NCBI RefSeq assembly: GCF_905171775.1
Contig: NC_053490.1
Span: 514,494,695 to 514,558,694, forward strand
Source: Rana temporaria
Lineage: Eukaryota > Chordata > Amphibia > Anura > Ranidae
Length of the DNA stretch: 64,000 bases
Direction: 5' to 3'
Each line of letters begins with the position of its first letter. Position 1 is the first letter of the stretch. Positions 1-10,295 of this stretch are shown one piece after another. The notes under the pieces are model-generated. The model was not told the DNA's origin. It did not search any database and saw only the letters and a program-made list of their open reading frames with translations. Made by a program: the position numbers and the translations under genes.

Positions 1-50
1 AAATCAGGATTGTTATAAGCAATCAAGATCAGTACAAATAAAAACATTAA

Positions 51-448
51 GGCCCCTTTTCAGATTCCAGTGAGGATCCGTACATGTCTTATCCGCTTGT
101 TCAGCGGGAATCGCTCCGTTGATCCCCGCTGAGCCGGCAGATGACAGGGCGGTCCCCGTACACTGTGCAGGGACCGCCCTTTTAGATCTCCGCTCTCCCC
201 TATGGGGGGATCAGATGAACATGGACCGTCTGTCCATGTTCACCTGATCCGCTCTGCAGACAGATGGAAAAATAGGATTTTCCTCCATCTGCAGAATCTG
301 AGCATTGCGGACACCGATGAGATCGGGTGTCAGCGGATGTTCATCCACTGACACCCGCTATCTCATAGGGATTAATGTATGTCCCCTTTTCATCCTTAAA
401 CGGATGGATAAAAAAGCAGACATACAGTACGCATGTGTGAAAGGGGCC
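51..448. mobile_element. TWA-target MITE (Harbinger-like)
   Basis: A 398-bp non-coding element whose ends are inverted repeats: GGCCCCTTTTCA at the left and TGAAAGGGGCC at the right. It is flanked by an exact TAA on both sides (48-50 and 449-451). A TWA 3-bp target duplication is the usual PIF/Harbinger signature; assignment to that superfamily is inferred from it. The interior has several local palindromes and no transposase. Confidence 0.75.
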
Positions 449-451
449 TAA

Positions 452-1040
452 CACAGTAGGCACCAGTCATAGATATAATATGAAAATGGTCTAGCAATAC
501 TCGTTCAGCACTCTGATAGCCAGAGGTGTATGAATCGTGAAACAGAAAAAGATATGTTTGAATCGGGCATCCTGCAATAGCAAAAAAAAAAAAAAAACAT
601 GGGCATCTGAAAGCCAGGGGATCTCATCCACAGCAGGGTGTGATCAAACACGTTTATTCATTTCAAGAGAATAATACATCCAACTAGACCAGATGTCCCT
701 GAACTGCTCTTCTCTATCACTGGTAACGTGAACCCATCTCTCTGCCTCCACTTTAACTTTTTTATTATACTAGCTGTTGTGTTTGTGGCACATGGTGGGT
801 TAACATTCTTTATTTTTAAATAGATGTGGTCATTTTAGATGACCCAAAAATTTTAGCATATGGATTTCTGAAATACATATATTAACTAGGTTGCTTCAAA
901 GGGACAACTGGTAAAGAAAAAAACGGGACTTTAAAGGTGCCAAAATAATAAACAACTAAATATATACTATATTTTATTAAATAGCAGTTTCTTTAAAATG
1001 ACAGTCAATGTTCAAAAAGCATATAATGCATACAACAAGG
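452..1040. other. No gene seen; AT-rich sequence
   Basis: There is no convincing ORF or bounded element. An A-run lies at about 583-598. The sequence is AT-rich and probably decayed repeat. Confidence 0.5.
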
Positions 1041-1057
1041 CAGCCACTTCTTACATT

Positions 1058-1130
1058 ACATGTTTCGCTCACAAGAGCTTCCTCAAGAGCTTTTGAAAGT
1101 ACTGAGGAAGCTCTTGTGTGAGAAACATGT
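1058..1130. repeat. Inverted pair of hammerhead-like PLE ends
   Basis: Two opposed copies of one motif face each other. On the minus strand (about 1058-1085) TGAGGAAGCTC is followed by GAGCGAAACATGT; on the plus strand (about 1102-1130) CTGAGGAAGCTC is followed by GAGAAACATGT. This arrangement (CUGAGGA, stem II, GAAAC) resembles hammerhead cores in Penelope-like element termini. The plus copy has lost the stem II closing bases, so both look decayed. Confidence 0.45.
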
Positions 1131-1309
1131 AGTTGATACTACAAAAAAAACAATTGTAAATAGTTATACTTATTTTGTGACAATAATGTCAGGAAAAGTT
1201 GCATGACAAATCATGAAACATAATTACAAACATTTAAAAAAATTATGAGCTGAGAATGTATGCCTACCAGAATTGAATTAATCGAATAGTTCCGGTTCCT
1301 ACTGGAGCT

Positions 1310-2045
1310 TAGGTTATAGGGGCATATATGCAACTATAAAAAAGATAGGAGTCGCGCTAAATAATTCACTCTTAAGTGTCATACACACAATGTGAATAAG
1401 TGAGCAAATGTAGTGCTTCAAATAGTCCAATAATAACAAAGAAAGATGAGGACAATTAATGCAGGTACAGAGTCCATAAGAGCACCAACAGGAAACAATG
1501 GATCCCAAGTGTGAATTGAATTCATCAATGAGTGATTGACATACAGGAGACCTCCACCAACGAGTAACACAGACCCTTACCAGAGTCTCAGATCTCTATA
1601 AGATCAAAACCAGCATAACTGTGCAGACAACCACTGTCACGATAGAGATGTATACGATCCACCATCCAATAGCATTACAGTGAATATAGAGTCAGTCCCC
1701 CAGTATGACCACCAGATAGATCGCCTTGGAACATAGAAAAAAATCAGGAACAGCCCATAGCGTAAAACCGTTTAAAAGATTTAATGGGTAAAAGTAGAAT
1801 GTACACTTACAGCATAGTAGACATGTACAGGCAATGGATAAAAAACAGCCGGCCGGCCTGTTGGAGCGTGTGCCCGTATCCTACGGGTCCTCACACGTGT
1901 AACGCGGTGACGTCAGAGCGCCGCCTCCTGACGTTTCGTCACAAAAGGGACTTGATCTATAGGGAGAGGGCAATAGTCTGAAATACATAGAATCAACATA
2001 TGAATTTTATCTGTATGACCATAATTGATCAAGTTTGATCTATAG
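1310..2045 (-). mobile_element. Penelope-like element fragment (decayed)
   Basis: The segment around 1849-1950 (AGCCGGCCGGC, then GGTGACGTCA, then CCTGACGTTTCGTC) parallels the better preserved inverted PLE dimer at 10340-11557, which has the same blocks in the same order. The motif GACGAAACGTC on the minus strand is the 3' half of a hammerhead-type end. No reverse transcriptase ORF is left. Boundaries are approximate. Confidence 0.45.
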
Positions 2046-2785
2046 GGATAATTGAGAATTGTCTTCAGGTAAAGCAAATTTACATTGTTCAAGGTTAAAA
2101 TACAAAACCAATATATTCCTTAATCCCCAGAAGAGAGGATTCAAGACAACCTAACCCTTACCTTAAAGTAGTTGTAAAGGCAGAAGGCTTTTTTTTATTT
2201 TAATGCATTCTAACAACTTTAATAAATAGGCTTGGTCCAGAAGTGTTAAGGAACAGCGTAAATCAGAGGCCTGTTCATGAGTAGGAACACAAAATGGCTG
2301 CATCCACTATGCACAGTGACAGGTACACTTTAATATTTTCTAATAACTTGCATATGATTCCTAGTGACATTTAGTGACACCAGTGCATAGCTTGTTAGTA
2401 ATCCTAACTGACAAGTTTCACATGTAAGCGATAGGACTAAAGAGCAGAGAGATTCTTTTGAGTATTTCTCTCATAGCTCATATTAGTTGTTGGACTACAG
2501 TGAGTTTGCAAAAGTTTTGAAATATTTCGTGCGGAGCTAGGCAATGCGTAATCTTGCGATGGTGTTCATATCCAAGCAGATTTTTTTTTTTAAATCTATA
2601 TATATATATTTTTTTTTTTAGTATTTAAAACAGAAAACTAAATAGATTTTAAAAAAAAAGGTTTATTTACAAATTGCATTAAAACACACGACTTGGCAAA
2701 AAGAATAAAAACACATATTCAGCACACTTCTCCAATACATGCACATTTCCCCATGTGTTTTTTTTTTGTTTTGTTTTTTTCACTT
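2046..2785. other. No gene seen; AT-rich, includes TTAA-repeat end
   Basis: Around 2174-2220 is the terminal part of a TTAA-type repeat (TTAAAGTAGTTGTAAAGGC), homologous to the reverse complement of the end at about 3840-3862. The rest is AT-rich with poly-T/TA runs near 2581-2620. I see no coding sequence. Confidence 0.45.
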
Positions 2786-2788
2786 TAA

Positions 2789-3125
2789 GCCCTGGTTCAC
2801 ACTGGGCTGCGGGAGTGAGGCAATGCAAGTTCAGCTGAACTCGCACGATTTCACTCCCGCCGGCAGTCCCGATTTCGGCCGCGATTTAAGAGACATCTGT
2901 GCAGGTTTCTGCACAGATGTCAATGTAAATCACGGCCCGAAATCGCAAAAAGTAGTACAGGAACTACTTTTTGAAATTGGTGCAGCGCTGCAGATGCGGC
3001 GTCGCACCGATTAGGACAGTGTCATTGCCGACAATTGCCGGCAAATGCCGCCGATTTGAGATGCGATTTCACCTGTGAAATCGCATCTCAAATCGAAGGA
3101 AATCGTACCCAGTGTGAATCTGGGC
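2789..3125 (+). mobile_element. TWA-target MITE, ends GCCCTGGTTCACAC
   Basis: A 337-bp element with ends GCCCTGGTTCACACTGGG and CCAGTGTGAATCTGGGC, flanked by exact TAA (2786-2788 and 3126-3128). It contains an internal palindrome around 3055-3097 (TGAGATGCGATTTCAC...). A same-length copy in reverse orientation lies at 28271-28607. It carries no transposase; a short ORF inside it is a translation of repeat sequence. Confidence 0.75.
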
Positions 3126-3376
3126 TAAATGCTTTACAGTCAGATTTATACTGTTTTGAGATGGTAAAACACACTCGTTATTACATTGGGGTTTGAAACC
3201 ACACACCATATACAAATTTAAGCTGAAGTTTAGCTTAAAAAAAAAAATCTTAATTGTACTAACTCCCTGTCCCTTCTATCTCCAAACTTTCTGCAATACA
3301 ATAGAGAAAGTGTTTTTTAAGTCATAATGTTTTTTACTATGCATTATGGTAAAAACATTTCAGTTATTGTTAATTA

Positions 3377-3862
3377 AAATGATACTAAAGTCAATTTATT
3401 TTTTTTTGTTAAAAATAACAAACATGTTATACTTACCTTCTCTGTGCAGTAGATTTGCACACAGAAGCCCAGATCCTTCTCTCCCCTAGTTCCCTCTTCG
3501 GTGCTCCTGACTCTTCCCTCCTGTTGCATGGCCCCACAGCAAGCAGCATGCTATGGGGGCACCCGAGCCGAAGTTCCCTGTGTCCATTCAGACATGAAGC
3601 CGCGGCCTGGCCTCGTGCCCTTTCTCTCCTCATTGGCTCACTGACTGATTGACAGCAGTGAGAAACAATGGCACCGTGCTGCTGTCTCAGCCAATGAGGA
3701 GGGAAATTCCAAACAGCCGAGTCTCTCGTGCAACATCGCTGGATCAAGATGGACTTTAGGTAAGTATTAGGGGGGCTGCTACACACAGAAGGCTATTTAT
3801 TTTTTATCCTAATGCATAGAATGCATTAAGATAATAAACCTTCTGCCTTTAATCACTTTAAT
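3377..3862. repeat. TTAA-type interspersed repeat
   Basis: It contains ATGTTATACTTACC followed by a CTCTGTGCA hairpin, a GC-rich core with CCAATGAGGAG-like blocks, then a terminal region CCTTCTGCCTTTAATCACTTTAA. The same layout recurs at 16769-18454, there interrupted by two hAT elements. The left boundary is not clear. It is non-coding; ORFs on both strands here are not supported. Confidence 0.5.
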
Positions 3863-3889
3863 TGTACTATTTTCACTTTTGTAATTTTT

Positions 3890-4400
3890 TTTTTTAAATC
3901 AAGTAATTTATTTTTATTTTTTTTATTTTGTTATTACTCTTTATATACATAGTAAAAAAGAAAAAAAATGAACAATTTCCCTTTTACATTATATAATAGA
4001 AAATACAAAGGATCTTAGTACAAGCTAATAGTATACCAATTATATATTCCAGCAGGATAGAAATAGTCAAAAAAAAAAAGAAGGAAAAGGAAAAAAAGAC
4101 CAATAACTCAACAACATTAAACATCTAACAAGACAAAACAACAATAAACATACACTTCTATATATCATTAATTTCAGTATTTACTTCTAAATCTATTACA
4201 GGTCTTGTCTCCTACCCCCGTTCCTCCATTCCCCCCTCCTCTCCCAACTCCCTACTCGTATCATCATATAACATATTGCCCGGATCAAGCCAATAGGACC
4301 ATATACCATTACATTTATACAGAGCTCCCCTATGTTTATATGCCAGTTTTTCTCTTTTTAATATAAAGTTGACCTTATTACACCATTGTTTGTGGGTTGG
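3890..4400 (-). repeat. Possible reversed retroposon 3' end
   Basis: A T-rich start is followed by a pyrimidine-rich tract near 4200-4260, which is what a minus-strand LINE 3' untranslated region with a poly(A) tail would look like. A similar T-rich entry occurs at 41981. No coding domain can be read. The call is weak. Confidence 0.25.
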
Positions 4401-4479
4401 TGGTGCTATATCAATCCATTTCTGTATGTAATTAAAATATATGTAATATATCTGTTATAATATTGGATTTTATTAGTAC

Positions 4480-4740
4480 AATAATGTATTGTCTGTATTA
4501 TTCATCAGTTATAACATTACAAAGACTGAAAAACAAAGTGGATCCTGAGGAAGCCCATACTGGGCGAAACGCATTGATCCAACAATCCCTCATTGTTGCT
4601 TGACTTATTCATGTCTCTATTATGTGCTTAGAGTGTTGACTATATGTTTTTAGATTTAAACTTTTATATTGTGTAAAATAAACATTACCCTTTTATCAAC
4701 ACAATTCATGTTGTTATTGGTTAAATTGTTAGGCATATAA
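4480..4740 (+). mobile_element. PLE-like 3' end with hammerhead-like motif
   Basis: At 4539-4580 there is GGATC, CTGAGGA, a GCCC/GGGC stem, GAAA, CGCATT, then GATCC. The outer GGATC/GATCC would pair as stem I and GCCC/GGGC as stem II. One unpaired A sits between CTGAGGA and stem II, so it is not a canonical hammerhead. An AATAAA-like signal lies at 4677-4682. The link to Penelope-like elements is inferred from the motif. Confidence 0.4.
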
Positions 4741-4765
4741 AAATACCCCTTTTCCCTATTTTTTT

Positions 4766-5150
4766 CGGACATGCTGCATTTTTTGAAAAACGTTTTTCGG
4801 GTTGTAAAAAATGATCGTGTGTGGGCTAAAACGACGTTAAAAACCTGCGCATGCTCAGAAGCAAGTTATGAGACGGGAGCGCTCGTTGGTAAAACTACCG
4901 TTCGTAATGGAGTAAGCACATTCATCACGCTGTAACAGACAGAAAAGCGCGAATCGTCTTTTACTAACAGGAAATCGGCTAAAGCAGCCCAAAGGGTGGC
5001 GTCATGGAACTTCCCCTTTATAGTGCCGTCGTACGTGTTGTACGTCACCATGCTTTGCTAGAGCATTTTTTAAAAATGATTGTGTGTAGGCAACGTCGTC
5101 TTAATGATGAACTTGGAAAAAACAACGTTTTTTCGAGATGCTGAAAAAAT
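4766..5150. mobile_element. MITE-like palindromic repeat
   Basis: Near the left end are TTTTTCGGACATGCTG and AAAAACGTTTTTCGGG; near the right end are AACGTTTTTTCGAGATGC and GCTGAAAAAAT, giving imperfect inverted termini. Internal blocks ATGATCGTGTGTGGGC and ATGATTGTGTGTAGGC are also partly repeated. It is non-coding. The superfamily and exact ends are not resolved. Confidence 0.4.
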
Positions 5151-5154
5151 CCCC

Positions 5155-5728
5155 TTTTACATCTTTACTTTATCCGACCCTGAAGGTAGATATTTATTCG
5201 TACAGGGATTTTTGGACGACCCTATGTAACCTTTATTACCTATTATGCCCCTAATACTAAACAAGTGGCCTTTTTCTCATGTCTTCTACTCCAAATTCCA
5301 CATCGGTACAAAAGAAAATTAATTGGTATATGTATAATGAAAAACTTGCTGCTATCTGTTATGATGATTTGCACAAGTTTGAGAAAACATGGTCCCCTTG
5401 CATTATATCCTTCTTCCCTCAAAATTTTGATAGATCCCTTTTTACACCTATGATATACCCTTAAAAACTCTTGTACATTTGCTGATAAATTTTGTTTTCA
5501 CGTTAATATTTTACTCCCATTTTTAACTGTTATTTTATTTATGTATATTTTAAAATGATATTTTTGTATGAATTTGTATACTTTGTAATAATTTCCATTC
5601 TTAAAGCTTAATTAAAATATTTATGAAAAAAATTAAATAATGAACCATAATGATATTTTTTGTATGAATTTGTATACTTTGTAATAATTTCCATTCTAAA
5701 ACTTAATTAAAATATTTATGAAAAAAAA
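5155..5728 (+). pseudogene. Decayed L1-type LINE fragment
   Basis: A short translated stretch near 5173-5215 reads like the endonuclease region of an L1-clade ORF2 (DPEGRYLFVQGF; the comparable position in the L1 at 23571 onward is DPGGRFVFLKG). Farther on, 5320-5450 reads like an ORF2 C-terminus (WYMYNEKLAAIC, then FEKTWSP). The reverse transcriptase is missing, so an internal deletion joined the two. The 3' tail is duplicated: two roughly 85-bp copies lie at about 5555-5640 and 5650-5728. It is non-functional. Confidence 0.45.
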
Positions 5729-5729
5729 T

Positions 5730-6560
5730 AAAATAATGAACCTTACCCTGATGTTTTTGCTTTGTATGTCGTAAAATGAGCCCTTTATTTAAAAAAATAA
5801 ATAAAGGCTTTTTATTACTGCACACATGATTAGCAAATATTATTCAGTGTTTGATTATTTAATTAAATTCATTAATAAATATTCCTAAATTAATATAAAA
5901 AAAATGAATCCTTCTAAAATCATCACAGAGATGTATTTTTTCAAAATTTCACTTTATTTCTGAAAATCGAAAAGAGAGGTCGGAGTTAACAATCCCCGGA
6001 CATTTTGTCTTTATCAAAAGTGAAATAAGATGCGTATTTTGAAATGGATAAAGCGTGAAGCTAGCACAGTGAGATATTTCTCTGTCCAGAAGATGGAGTC
6101 TGGGCTCCAGAAACTACACCTCCCAGAATTCTTAGCTGATGCTTTGGCTCGCTGTATCAGTAGCGATGGCGAGCATGTTTTGTCTCCAAAGCAAATGTGT
6201 GATGGAGGAAGCAGGCTCGGCGCAGGTAATAGAAGACTAGGAATGCAATCCTGGACTGTATGTTATGGAAAATAGAAGTTCCCCATTAGTAGAATAAAAC
6301 TGTACTAGCAGAGCTGTACTTTTTAAATCAGTTTCTAAATAATAATTATCATTTCAATGTCAAATAGTAATAATAATATTAATATGAAACATGTAAGATT
6401 TATATACTATCTTATTTATTAGTATTATCAACTATGAGAATTATTAGATTAGATATTATTAATAAGAGATTAAGAGTAAGAGATCAATAATATAGATTAA
6501 TAACAATAGATATTATTATTATTATTATTATATAATAATCTATTAACAGATAATAGGTTA
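5730..6560. other. No gene seen; AT-rich
   Basis: AT-rich sequence with a more GC-rich island at 5960-6260 that has no bounded repeat I recognise. TAT/ATT trinucleotide runs (about 6511-6532) lead into the tetranucleotide repeat. I can support no coding region. Confidence 0.4.
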
Positions 6561-6581
6561 TAATAAATAATATATATACAT

Positions 6582-6583
6582 AT

Positions 6584-6652
<69 letters not shown>

Positions 6653-6656
6653 CAGA
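6582..6656. repeat. (GATA)n microsatellite
   Basis: About 17 tandem GATA units with two GACA-type units at the right edge, directly abutting the Tc1 element that starts at 6657. Long ORFs on the minus strand here (Leu-Ser-Ile-Tyr repeats) are translations of the microsatellite. Confidence 0.95.
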
Positions 6657-7628
6657 CAGTACAGACCAAAAGTTTGGACACACCTTCTCATTCAAAGAGT
6701 TTTCTTTATTTTCATGACTATGAAAATTGTAGATTCACACTGAAGGCATCAAAACTATGAATTAACACATGTGGAATTATACATAACAAAAAAGTGTGAA
6801 ACAACTGAAAATATGTTTCATATTCTAGGCTCCTCAAAGTAGCCACCTTTTGCAGCAGACACATCTCTAGAACTGGTAAGAGGAGACTGTGTGAATCAGG
6901 CCTTCATGGTAGAATATCTGCTAGGAAACCACTGCTAAAGAAAGGCAACAAGCAGAAGAGACTTGTTTGGGGTAAAGAACACAAGGAATGGACATTAGAC
7001 AAGTGGAAATCTGTGCTTTGGTCTGATGAGTCCAAACTTGAGATCTTTGGTTCCAACCCCCGTGTCTTTGTGCGACGCAGAAAAGGTGAACGGATGGACT
7101 CTACATGCCTGGTTCCCACCGTGAAGCATGGAGGAGGAGGTGTGATGGTGTGGGGGTGCTGTGCTGGTAACACTGTTGGGGATTTATTCAAAATTGAAGG
7201 CATACTGAACCAGCATGGCTACCACAGCATCTTGCAGCGGCATGCTATTCCATCCGGTTTGCGTTTAGTTGGACCATCATTTATTTTTCAACAGGACAAT
7301 GACCCCAAACACACCTCCAGGCTGTGTAAGGGCTATTTGACCAAGAAGGAGAGTAATGGGGTGCTGTGCCAGGTGACTACCTCTTGAAGCTCATCAAGAG
7401 AATGCCAAGAGTGTGCCAAGCAGTAATCAAAGCAAAAGGTGGCTACTTTGAAGAACCTAGAATATGAAATATATTTTCAGTTGTTTCACACTTTTTTGTT
7501 ATGTATAATTCCACATGTGTTACTTCATAGTTTTGATGCCTTCAGTGTGAATCTACAATTTTCATAGTCATGAAAATAAAGAAAACTCTTTGAATGAGAA
7601 GGTGTGTCCAAACTTTTGGTCTGTACTG
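6657..7628 (+). mobile_element. Tc1-like transposon with long TIRs, internally deleted
   Basis: The ends are inverted (CAGTACAGACCAAAAG at the left, CTTTTGGTCTGTACTG at the right). The inverted repeats extend roughly 185 bp inward on each side, to about 6850 and from about 7437. The element is about 970 bp, shorter than the usual 1.3-1.6 kb of Tc1 elements, and the missing part is coding. Microsatellite sequence on both sides hides the expected TA duplication. Confidence 0.9.
6866..7387 (+). pseudogene. Tc1 transposase remnant
   Basis: This would be the DDE transposase that cuts and joins the element's ends. The frame is open from about 6869 and includes WSDES (first catalytic Asp, near 7018-7032) and QQDNDPKHTS (second Asp, near 7291-7320). 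The N-terminal paired-like DNA-binding region is mostly gone. After the second Asp the reading frame runs into VTTS and stops, so the region with the third acidic residue (NPIE..W in relatives here) is absent. Two deletions therefore explain the short element. It cannot encode active enzyme. The nearest comparison inside the window is the Tc1 copy at 47273-48900. Confidence 0.85.
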
Positions 7629-7644
7629 TGTATATATATATATA

Positions 7645-7780
7645 TATACATACAATATCTCAAAAAGTGAGTACACCCCTCACATTTTTGTAAACAGTTT
7701 ATTCTATCTTTTCATGTGACAACACTGAAGAAATTACATGTTGCTACAATGTCAAGTAGTGAGTGTACAGTTTGTTTCAC
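7645..7780 (+). mobile_element. Terminal fragment of a second Tc1 family
   Basis: The segment holds ATCTCAAAAAGTGAGTACAC and TCATGTGACAACACTGAAG, matching the left end of the element at 14787-15556. It stops where unrelated sequence begins near 7780. Confidence 0.75.
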
Positions 7781-7970
7781 ACATATATGTCCATGTACGG
7801 ACTCCACTTTTCTCAGCAGGGATCGCTCCGTCGAAGAATCGTCTGACCTCCGCTTTAACAAGTCATTTGTTAAACTTGCAGCTCAATTGCCTGCAATCTG
7901 GATTTAGGTCTCCGTACAAGACTGCTATAACCTGACTGTGTCTTGTCATGTTTGGCGGTTTAATCACCGT

Positions 7971-8715
7971 GGCCCGGATTCACAGAGAGCGGGCGCACAT
8001 TACGCCGCCGTAGCGCAAATAAGATACGCTATGCCGACGCAGAGCAGAGAGGCAAGCACGGAATTCACAAAGCCAGTGCTCCCAAAACGGCGCTGGGTTT
8101 CTAAGGCATAAGCCGGCGTAGGTGGAAGTGGGCGTGAGCCATGCAAATGAGGCGTGACCCCATGCAAATGATGGGCCGAGCGCCAGACAGATACATATAA
8201 CGAATTGCGCATGCGACCCGGGACGTAGACGCATCCCCGTGCGCATGCTCACATCCACGTCGGAACAACTGCCTAAGATACGACGGATCACTGTGTACGT
8301 CATTAACGTAACCTACGCCCAGCCAGACCAACGTCCTACGTTAAATATGTAAAATACGCCAGCTTGTGTTCCCTGGTGCAGCCCCTGCTGCTGAGTTACA
8401 CCTCCTTTATGGGGTATAACTTTATGCCGGACGTATAACTTACGCGCACTACGTCGGGCGCGCGTACGTTCGTGAATCGGCGTATTTTCCTCATTTGCAT
8501 ATTTGAATGGCTGATCAATGGGAGCATAAATATGCGCCCAGCGTAAATGTGCAACCACCCTACGCCGGCGTAAGTAAGTTACATCGGCAGACTGAAGCCT
8601 TTTTTTAGGCGCATCTTGGTTTGTGGGTCCGGCGCACAGATACGACAGCGCACATTTGCACTTACGTCGACGTATCTGGAGATACGTCGGCGCAAGTGCT
8701 TTGTGAATCCGGGAC
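7971..8715 (-). mobile_element. GGGCC-family MITE, copy A
   Basis: Ends GGCCCGGATTC and GAATCCGGGAC are inverted. The immediate flanks are CGT and CAT, one mismatch from a 3-bp duplication. At 745 bp it is the longest copy. It has no transposase. It carries three ATGCAAAT/ATTTGCAT octamers (8141-8148, 8162-8169, 8493-8500). Subterminal hairpins are visible, for example ACGTCGACGTATCTGGAGAT around 8660-8695. Strand is assigned by octamer orientation. Confidence 0.8.
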
Positions 8716-8982
8716 CATGTGTGTTTTTACAAGGTATTTCAAAAGGCATTTGTTGCAGTGTTAAATATGGTGTTGTTGTAGAGGTAAATTATCTCTTTCA
8801 CTTTCCTAATAGCACATGTTTAGTATTGCCTTGCCTCATTCTAAAGAGCTCTTGATACGATCTTCAACTGATGAAGTGTTGTTTTCCTTTCATCAGTCTG
8901 GTCCTTGTAGCCAATGGAATAATTGTAGCACACGTGTTGTCAATATGCAACATGGTTTACTGTACATATTGAAATATATCGA

Positions 8983-9279
8983 AAAAAGCCTAACGTAAAC
9001 AATGTAAAAAAATGCGCCGGCGGGACGTACGTTTCTAAATTGGCGTATCTAGCACATTTGCATATTCCTCGCGTAACTATACGGAAGCGCCACCTAGCGG
9101 CCAGCATGAATATGCAGCCTAAGATACGACGGTGTAAGACACTTACACCAGTCGGATCTTAGGGAAATCTATGCGTAACTGATTCTCTGAATCAGGCGCA
9201 TAGATACGACGGCCCACACTCAGAGATACGACGGCGTATCAGGAGATACGCCGTCGTATCTCCTATCTGAATCTACCCC
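8983..9279 (-). mobile_element. GGGCC-family MITE, truncated copy B
   Basis: Only the right part of the element remains, ending GAATCTACCCC. It includes the octamer at 9056-9063 and the terminal hairpin ACGACGGCGTATCAGGAGAT at about 9229-9260. The left half is lost. Confidence 0.75.
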
Positions 9280-9700
9280 AAAGTGCCCAAACTAAATTGT
9301 AACATATGCAGCCAAATATGACCTACAACTAGTTGTGGATTCTCAGCATATCGCCAAAGCTTGTATATAACTTCATTGCACGTACATGGTTGACTCTGTG
9401 GCTTCTCAATGGCTCTATACAAGTAATTTATTGCAGATATTAGTTGAGGCTGTAGGTCCCTTAACTCAAAGTCACCTGTGTAGTATGAGACAGATCAAGG
9501 TGTTAGTAGATGAGATGCTTCCTTGGGCACTTCAGCAGTAAAGGGTTAAAAAAAGGCTGGCCCTGCAACCTATGCTGCTGAAGTAGCTCATGACTCACTG
9601 GGGAGGCGCTCTTTGGCTTGTTTTGTTATGGGTACTAATGAAGAAAAGAAGTGAAGGGCAGAACTTTGAAATTCATACAAATTAATAAATAATGTCACAA
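9280..9700. other. No gene seen
   Basis: Apparently unique or strongly decayed sequence; no bounded repeat or ORF that I can support. Confidence 0.4.
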
Positions 9701-10200
9701 TATAATTCATCTACATACAAAATACAAAAAGGAACATGGTAGTACATGACCGTGGAGAGGGATTGAGACTACACCACACGTGAACTTCCTATTGCATCAA
9801 AATTATAAAAAATCATGATCATGTACAACTATACATATGAAAAATATTGATTACATAGTCGGTTATAACATTGCATATACACAGGCTCGACGCATTTCGT
9901 GGAGTATTTATATCCACTCTTCAGGAGCAGCAATGTAAATATCTAAAATGAAACATACAGTATGAGTTTCTGGGTCAATCCATGGAAATAGAAAAGGACA
10001 ACCACAAAGGGGAGTATAGATCGGGAATACACCCTTATCTAAAAGATACTCACGACCGCCATGTGAAAGTGAAAAATTGAGAGCTGGAAGCTCCCCTAAG
10101 GGTATCTTTTCCGGGAGCTGTGGCAGCATAAGGCGCAAACTAGACCCCCACATGACCACACCGGGGAAAGGGCAGATATTCATGAAGTGGTGGTCCCTAA
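9701..10200 (-). mobile_element. Penelope-like element fragment
   Basis: It surrounds the hammerhead ribozyme at 9885-9928. A 91-codon minus-strand ORF (9908-10183) lies on the 5' side of the ribozyme but has no motif I recognise, so it is not called as a gene. Boundaries are approximate and the PLE link rests on the ribozyme. Confidence 0.4.
9885..9928 (-). ncRNA. Hammerhead ribozyme, minimal form with complete core
   Basis: Read on the minus strand: GCTC, CTGAAGA, GTGGA, a 9-nt loop, TCCAC, GAAA, TGCGTC, GAGC. The core CUGANGA and GAAA are both present. Stem II (GTGGA/TCCAC) is perfect and closes with G-C next to GAAA. GCTC pairs with GAGC as stem I. The very short stem III leaves GUC as the cleavage triplet, between 9889 and 9888 on the plus numbering. 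Minimal hammerheads with tiny stem III are known from Penelope-like retroelements. Activity is not proven. Confidence 0.7.
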
Positions 10201-10295
10201 AGAACTGTTGTAGGTGGTAGCTAGAAACGTCTTAAAGGACTTCTTTAAAGAATGTAAACATGTATAATTAGTGTTTATGCATTGCTAAGTATTCT

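Noticed and set aside
3433..3786. 117-codon minus-strand ORF
   Set aside because: It covers a dispersed repeat also found at 17593-17901, where the frame is not kept.
6484..6691. Minus-strand ORFs with Leu-Ser-Ile-Tyr repeats
   Set aside because: Translation of the GATA microsatellite.
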